A stretch of 8,126 nucleotides of DNA, taken from positions 1,327-9,452 of the forward strand of contig DJUJ01000203.1 in NCBI GenBank assembly GCA_002438345.1, written 5' to 3'. Positions 5,495 to 8,126 of this stretch are shown in pieces. The translations under genes and the position numbers were made by a program. Numbering within the stretch: position 1 is the first letter of the stretch; every line of letters begins with the position of its first letter. This stretch comes from Paenibacillus sp. UBA6285 (GTDB lineage Bacteria; Bacillota; Bacilli; Paenibacillales; Paenibacillaceae). The notes under the pieces are model-generated. The model was given only the letters and a program-made list of their open reading frames with translations, ran no database searches and was not told where the DNA came from.

Positions 5495-6664
5495 TTAAGC
5501 TGTTACTTCTTGAGTCATACCTTCAATCAGAATCTGCGCAACCTCAGGTCGCGTGAATTCAGGCGGAGGACATTGACCATCACGTAGCAAAGCCCGTACC
5601 TTTGTACCCGACAATGTCATATGATCATCGCTAGGATGAGGGCAAGTTTTACTGGAAGCAATATTTCCGCATTTTTTACAGAAGAAGCTATGTTCAAAAA
5701 ATAATGGAGTAATATCAAGTTCTTCAGCCGTGAAATTAGAGAAAATTTCTTGTGCTTCGTAAGTCCCGTAGTAATCACCTACGCCCGCATGGTCACGACC
5801 CACGATGAAATGGGTACAGCCGTAATTTTTGCGAACCATGGCATGGAAAATCGCTTCCCTAGGACCTGCATAACGCATTGCCGCTGGAAAAACACCAAGG
5901 AAGGTACGATCCTCAGGATAATAATTCTCCAAAAGCGCCAGGTAGCTCTTCATCCGCACATTTGCCGGTACATCATCCGACTTCGTCTCACCAACAAGTG
6001 GATTTAGAAATAGAGCGTCTACAACCTCCATAGCGCACTTTTGAATGTACTCGTGAGCTCGGTGGACCGGATTGCGTGTTTGGAAGCCTACAACCGTTCT
6101 CCAGCCCTTTTCAGCAAATATTTTCCGCGTATCCGCAGGATCAAAATAAAATTCACCGAACTTCTCTGGCTGTGGGCGGTTCAAGACTGTAATCGGCCCT
6201 CCAACATAAGTTGCAGGACGAGCCAACAGCTTACTCACACCAGGATGTTCAGGGTCTGTTGTCTTGAAGACATTTTGTGCTTCAATCGTTTGATCCACAG
6301 TATAAATACTCTCAATATCCAATAAACCGTAAATCTCACCATCATCTTCACCGATTAGAGAAACTTTATCCCCAATTGATAAACCGGCAGCCACATCATC
6401 TTCTACAGCCAGTGTTATTGGAATGCTCCACACGGTGCCATCCGCTAAACGCATGCTTTTTACTACTGAATGATAGTCTTGCTCATTTAAAAAGCCAGTT
6501 AGTGGCGAAAATGCACCTACAGCTATAAGATCCAAATCAGATAAAGTCCAGGTATTCAAGGCAATTGCCTTGCTGTCACGTGCGAGATTTAGCAATTCTT
6601 CTCTTTCAGTACCCTCTACTACCCGGTTAACCAAAGTTCCGCCATGCGGACGTATCGAAGTCAT
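5495..6664 (-). CDS. sat: Sulfate adenylyltransferase (ATP sulfurylase)
   Basis: This 389-residue cytosolic enzyme makes adenosine 5'-phosphosulfate (APS) and pyrophosphate from ATP and sulfate, the first step of assimilatory sulfate reduction. It has the PUA-like N-terminal domain (about 1-165) and the catalytic nucleotidyltransferase domain. The latter carries [11 protein letters not shown] (195-205, ATP binding) and GRDHAG (289-294). A zinc-binding set C329, C332, C341 and H343 is typical of the Bacillus-type single-chain enzyme (about 382 residues). There is no fused APS kinase domain. GAAGGAG lies 8 nt before the ATG. It follows cysH by 36 nt with no terminator between, so the two form an operon whose order fits a direct APS-to-sulfite route. 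The pair replaces the gene found between rpsI and cwlD in B. subtilis. Confidence 0.97.
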   Translation of the reverse strand: MTSIRPHGGTLVNRVVEGTEREELLNLARDSKAIALNTWTLSDLDLIAVGAFSPLTGFLNEQDYHSVVKSMRLADGTVWSIPITLAVEDDVAAGLSIGDKVSLIGEDDGEIYGLLDIESIYTVDQTIEAQNVFKTTDPEHPGVSKLLARPATYVGGPITVLNRPQPEKFGEFYFDPADTRKIFAEKGWRTVVGFQTRNPVHRAHEYIQKCAMEVVDALFLNPLVGETKSDDVPANVRMKSYLALLENYYPEDRTFLGVFPAAMRYAGPREAIFHAMVRKNYGCTHFIVGRDHAGVGDYYGTYEAQEIFSNFTAEELDITPLFFEHSFFCKKCGNIASSKTCPHPSDDHMTLSGTKVRALLRDGQCPPPEFTRPEVAQILIEGMTQEVTA

Positions 6665-6700
6665 CTTAGTCTCTCCTTCTATGTTCCCCAGGGATATGTC

Positions 6701-7393
6701 TTACTTGTGCAATCCGCACTCTGTCTTCTCTGATCCAGACCAACGTCCAGCACGCGGATCTTCACCTGGCATAACCTGACGTGTACATTGCTCACAGCCG
6801 ATGCTTGGATAGTTACGGTCATGTAGAGGATTATAGATTACGTCATTTTCACGAATATAGTTCCATACATCTTCTGTCGTCCAATCCGCAATCGGATTAA
6901 ACTTAACTAAACCAAATTTATAATCATACTCAACTTTTTTAGCATTAGCACGGGTAGGCGCTTGGTCACGACGAATTCCAGTAATCCAAGCCTCATATTG
7001 AGATAATATACGAGTCAATGGTTCAACTTTACGAATTCCACAGCATTGGTTAGGGTCAACCGTCCATAGCGCATCACCGTATTGAAGTGCTTGCTCCTGC
7101 GTTGTGAGTTGCGGAGACACACGTACAAACTCTAATCCGTATTTGTCTGCCATCAAATCTCTGGTTTCATAGGTTTCCTTAAAATGATAATCTGTATCGA
7201 GATAAAAGACGTCAGTAGATGGACTAACTTTGTGAAGCATATCAACAAGCACTACATCTTCGGCACCAAAGCTGCAGGCAAAAGTAATGTTGGGAAATGT
7301 TTCTACTGCCCAGCGGATAATTTCCTCGGGTGAAGCACTCTCTAATTCTTCGGCCTTTATTCTGATCAATTCTTCTTTCTCGAGCAGGTTCAT
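6701..7393 (-). CDS. cysH: Adenylyl-sulfate reductase (thioredoxin-dependent, CysH family)
   Basis: This 230-residue cytosolic reductase converts APS to sulfite and AMP using thioredoxin. The PP-loop SFGAED (41-46) binds the nucleotide. The pairs C117-C118 and C200-x2-C203 are the four ligands of the [4Fe-4S] cluster that marks APS-using enzymes and is missing from enterobacterial PAPS reductases. C226 in the C-terminal KTECGLHK is the catalytic cysteine that forms the thiosulfonate intermediate. Length and motifs are standard for the Bacillus type, which can use both APS and PAPS. No APS kinase gene is present here, consistent with APS as substrate. GGAGGAA lies 7 nt before the ATG. It is first in the operon with sat and has its own promoter with an overlapping inverted repeat. 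Confidence 0.96.
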   Translation of the reverse strand: MNLLEKEELIRIKAEELESASPEEIIRWAVETFPNITFACSFGAEDVVLVDMLHKVSPSTDVFYLDTDYHFKETYETRDLMADKYGLEFVRVSPQLTTQEQALQYGDALWTVDPNQCCGIRKVEPLTRILSQYEAWITGIRRDQAPTRANAKKVEYDYKFGLVKFNPIADWTTEDVWNYIRENDVIYNPLHDRNYPSIGCEQCTRQVMPGEDPRAGRWSGSEKTECGLHK

Positions 7394-7460
7394 TAAGGTA
7401 TTCCTCCATCCAAAATATTAATCGTATGAATAAATGAGGTAAAAGAAGTAATAAAACCAA

Positions 7461-7479
7461 CTATTTCTATATGAAATAG
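7461..7479. promoter_or_regulatory. Candidate repressor operator of cysH-sat
   Basis: CTATTTC (7461-7467) and GAAATAG (7473-7479) are exact 7-bp inverted arms around 5 nt. The element overlaps the end of the -10 hexamer and the predicted start near 7471, a typical repressor position. The regulator is unknown. A CymR-type cysteine regulator is possible, but I cannot match the site to a consensus with confidence. No S-box or T-box signature was seen in the 77-nt leader. Confidence 0.5.
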
Positions 7480-7505
7480 TATATAACTTTTACTGAGGAA
7501 GTCAA
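7478..7505 (-). promoter_or_regulatory. Sigma-A promoter of cysH-sat
   Basis: On the minus strand TTGACT (7500-7505) and TATACT (7478-7483) each match 5 of 6 consensus bases, with a 16-nt spacer. The start is expected near 7471. It lies just past the second terminator of the ribosomal operon. The arms CTGAGG (7493-7498) and CCTCAG (7517-7522) flank the -35. Confidence 0.75.
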
Positions 7506-7539
7506 TGCATTTCATCCCTCAGAATTAGTAAATGGATGC

Positions 7540-7573
7540 AAAAAGAGCCCATTTCTTGTTCGAAAGGGGCTCT
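7540..7573 (-). terminator. Second terminator downstream of rpsI
   Basis: AGAGCCC (7544-7550) pairs with GGGCTCT (7567-7573), extended inside by TTTC/GAAA (7552-7555 with 7562-7565). On the minus strand the stem is followed by a T run (A run 7540-7544). It backs up the first terminator and insulates the cysH promoter. Confidence 0.88.
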
Positions 7574-7574
7574 A

Positions 7575-7612
7575 TAAAAAAATAAAACCCTCGACCATAA
7601 AGGCCAAGGGTT
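7575..7612 (-). terminator. First terminator of the rplM-rpsI operon
   Basis: In minus-strand RNA an 11-bp stem forms between 7602-7612 and 7586-7596, with two G-U pairs and a 5-nt loop. It is followed by UUAUUUUUUUA (7575-7585). It starts 14 nt after the TAA that ends the full-length rpsI frame. Confidence 0.92.
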
Positions 7613-7626
7613 GAATTTGATAAATC

Positions 7627-7662
7627 TTAACGTTTCGAGAACTGAGGCGCACGACGTGCTGC
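7627..7662 (-). other. Conserved rpsI tail beyond the in-frame stop
   Basis: Directly after the TAG (7663-7665 on the plus strand) the same frame continues for 11 sense codons, reading AARRAPQFSKR, and then TAA (7627-7629). This is the near-universal S9 C-terminus. Including the TAG position the frame gives exactly 130 codons, the normal Bacillus S9 length. It is therefore the 3' end of rpsI, currently cut off by the stop. Confidence 0.93.
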
Positions 7663-8019
7663 CTAAAAGCCGTATTTCTTACGTTCCTTCATACGTGGGT
7701 CACGAGTCAGGAAGCCGGCTTTCTTAAGAGCACCGCGATATTCAGGGTCAACTTTAAGCAATGCACGGGAGATACCGTGACGAATTGCTCCAGCTTGACC
7801 GGAAATGCCGCCACCATGTGCAAGAACGATTACATCGTAGTTGCCCAGTGTTTCAGTCAGGTTCAAAGGTTGTTTTACGATCATTTTCAGTGTTTCCACA
7901 CCGAAATATTCGTCCATCTCACGTTTGTTAATGACAATGCGTCCTTCACCCGGTACAAGGCGAACACGTGCTACCGAATGTTTACGACGACCTGTCCCAT
8001 AGTATTGTACTTGTGCCAT
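7663..8019 (-). CDS. rpsI: 30S ribosomal protein S9, truncated by an in-frame TAG
   Basis: The frame encodes 118 residues of ribosomal protein S9 (uS9), a small-subunit head protein that contacts 16S rRNA and whose basic tail reaches the P-site tRNA anticodon loop. The N-terminal [33 protein letters not shown] and [12 protein letters not shown] are typical. The family normally continues KKYG-L-K before an Arg-rich tail; here the codons are TTT TAG, so the protein ends KKYGF and loses residues 119-130, including the terminal SKR. Everything behind the TAG is intact. The ATG has GAGGAGGA (8027-8034) 7 nt upstream and follows rplM by 20 nt. It could be a sequencing or assembly error, a recent nonsense mutation, or a read-through codon. 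A second functional rpsI copy elsewhere cannot be excluded. Confidence 0.9.
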   Translation of the reverse strand: MAQVQYYGTGRRKHSVARVRLVPGEGRIVINKREMDEYFGVETLKMIVKQPLNLTETLGNYDVIVLAHGGGISGQAGAIRHGISRALLKVDPEYRGALKKAGFLTRDPRMKERKKYGF

Positions 8020-8039
8020 GAAACTGTCCTCCTCTATTC

Positions 8040-8126
8040 TTATCCGCGAAGTTCGTAAACTTCAGGTTTTTGTGCTGCATGTGGATGCTCGGCGCCTGCA
8101 TATACTTTCAATCTCAGCTTCATGTT
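8040..8126 (-). CDS. rplM: 50S ribosomal protein L13, C-terminal part (cut by window edge)
   Basis: The last 28 codons and TAA of a minus-strand gene read [23 protein letters not shown] at the end, the standard C-terminus of ribosomal protein L13 (uL13), an early-assembly protein of the large subunit. The rest lies beyond position 8126. It precedes rpsI by 20 nt, the usual rplM-rpsI operon, and the rpsI Shine-Dalgarno sits in that gap. The residues quoted cover the final 23 of the 28. Confidence 0.93.
   Translation of the reverse strand, partial: NMKLRLKVYAGAEHPHAAQKPEVYELRG

Noticed and set aside
5750..6528. Plus-strand open frames within sat
   Set aside because: They lie antisense to the well-conserved sat gene, and their translations resemble no family.
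7242..7460. Minus-strand open frame of 72 codons upstream of and overlapping cysH
   Set aside because: It overlaps the cysH start in another frame, has no family resemblance and no separate ribosome-binding site.
7394..7540. S-box (SAM) riboswitch or T-box in the cysH leader
   Set aside because: The conserved S-box and T-box core sequences are absent, and the nearby terminator lies upstream of the cysH promoter, so it belongs to rpsI.

Overview
The window looks like the chromosome of an endospore-forming Gram-positive bacterium, most likely Paenibacillus or a close relative. The evidence is a cluster of sporulation and germination genes (pdaB, kbaA, gerD, salA/mrp, cwlD) beside the ribosomal-protein pair rplM-rpsI. 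From memory, Bacillus subtilis has nearly the same order and alternating orientation (rplM-rpsI-ybaJ-cwlD-salA / gerD / kbaA / pdaB). The differences here are ppk2 between pdaB and kbaA, and cysH-sat between rpsI and cwlD. The genus is inferred; the locus type is secure.

Layout, left to right: pdaB (+, 75-878) has a good sigma-E-type promoter at the window edge. Converging on it is ppk2 (-), a class III-like polyphosphate kinase 2, whose leader holds a 64-bp tandem repeat built on an alternating palindromic octamer. A minus-strand terminator separates this from kbaA (-). kbaA diverges from gerD (+), which has a sigma-G-like promoter. gerD and salA (-) converge on one bidirectional terminator. 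Upstream of salA is cwlD (-), with a sigma-E-like promoter embedded in a large hairpin that covers the cwlD ribosome-binding site. Then come sat and cysH (both -, transcribed cysH then sat), with a sigma-A promoter and a candidate operator. Tandem terminators close the rplM-rpsI operon at the right end; rplM is cut by the window edge.

How the genes work together: KbaA promotes KinB signalling into the sporulation phosphorelay. CwlD trims cortex peptidoglycan on the route to muramic-delta-lactam. PdaB is a polysaccharide-deacetylase-fold protein needed for spore maintenance. GerD is the lipoprotein that clusters germinant receptors. SalA is an Mrp-type ATPase with a regulatory role in Bacillus. 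Sat and CysH carry sulfate to APS and then to sulfite. PPK2 interconverts polyphosphate and nucleotides.

The most striking observations are: (1) rpsI has an in-frame TAG at codon 119, with all 11 remaining codons of the conserved S9 tail intact behind it; (2) a roughly 20-bp RNA hairpin would hide the cwlD Shine-Dalgarno in read-through mRNA, but not in mRNA started at the predicted sporulation promoter; (3) five regularly spaced copies of an octamer in alternating orientation precede ppk2. No mobile element, CRISPR array, tRNA or rRNA was seen.
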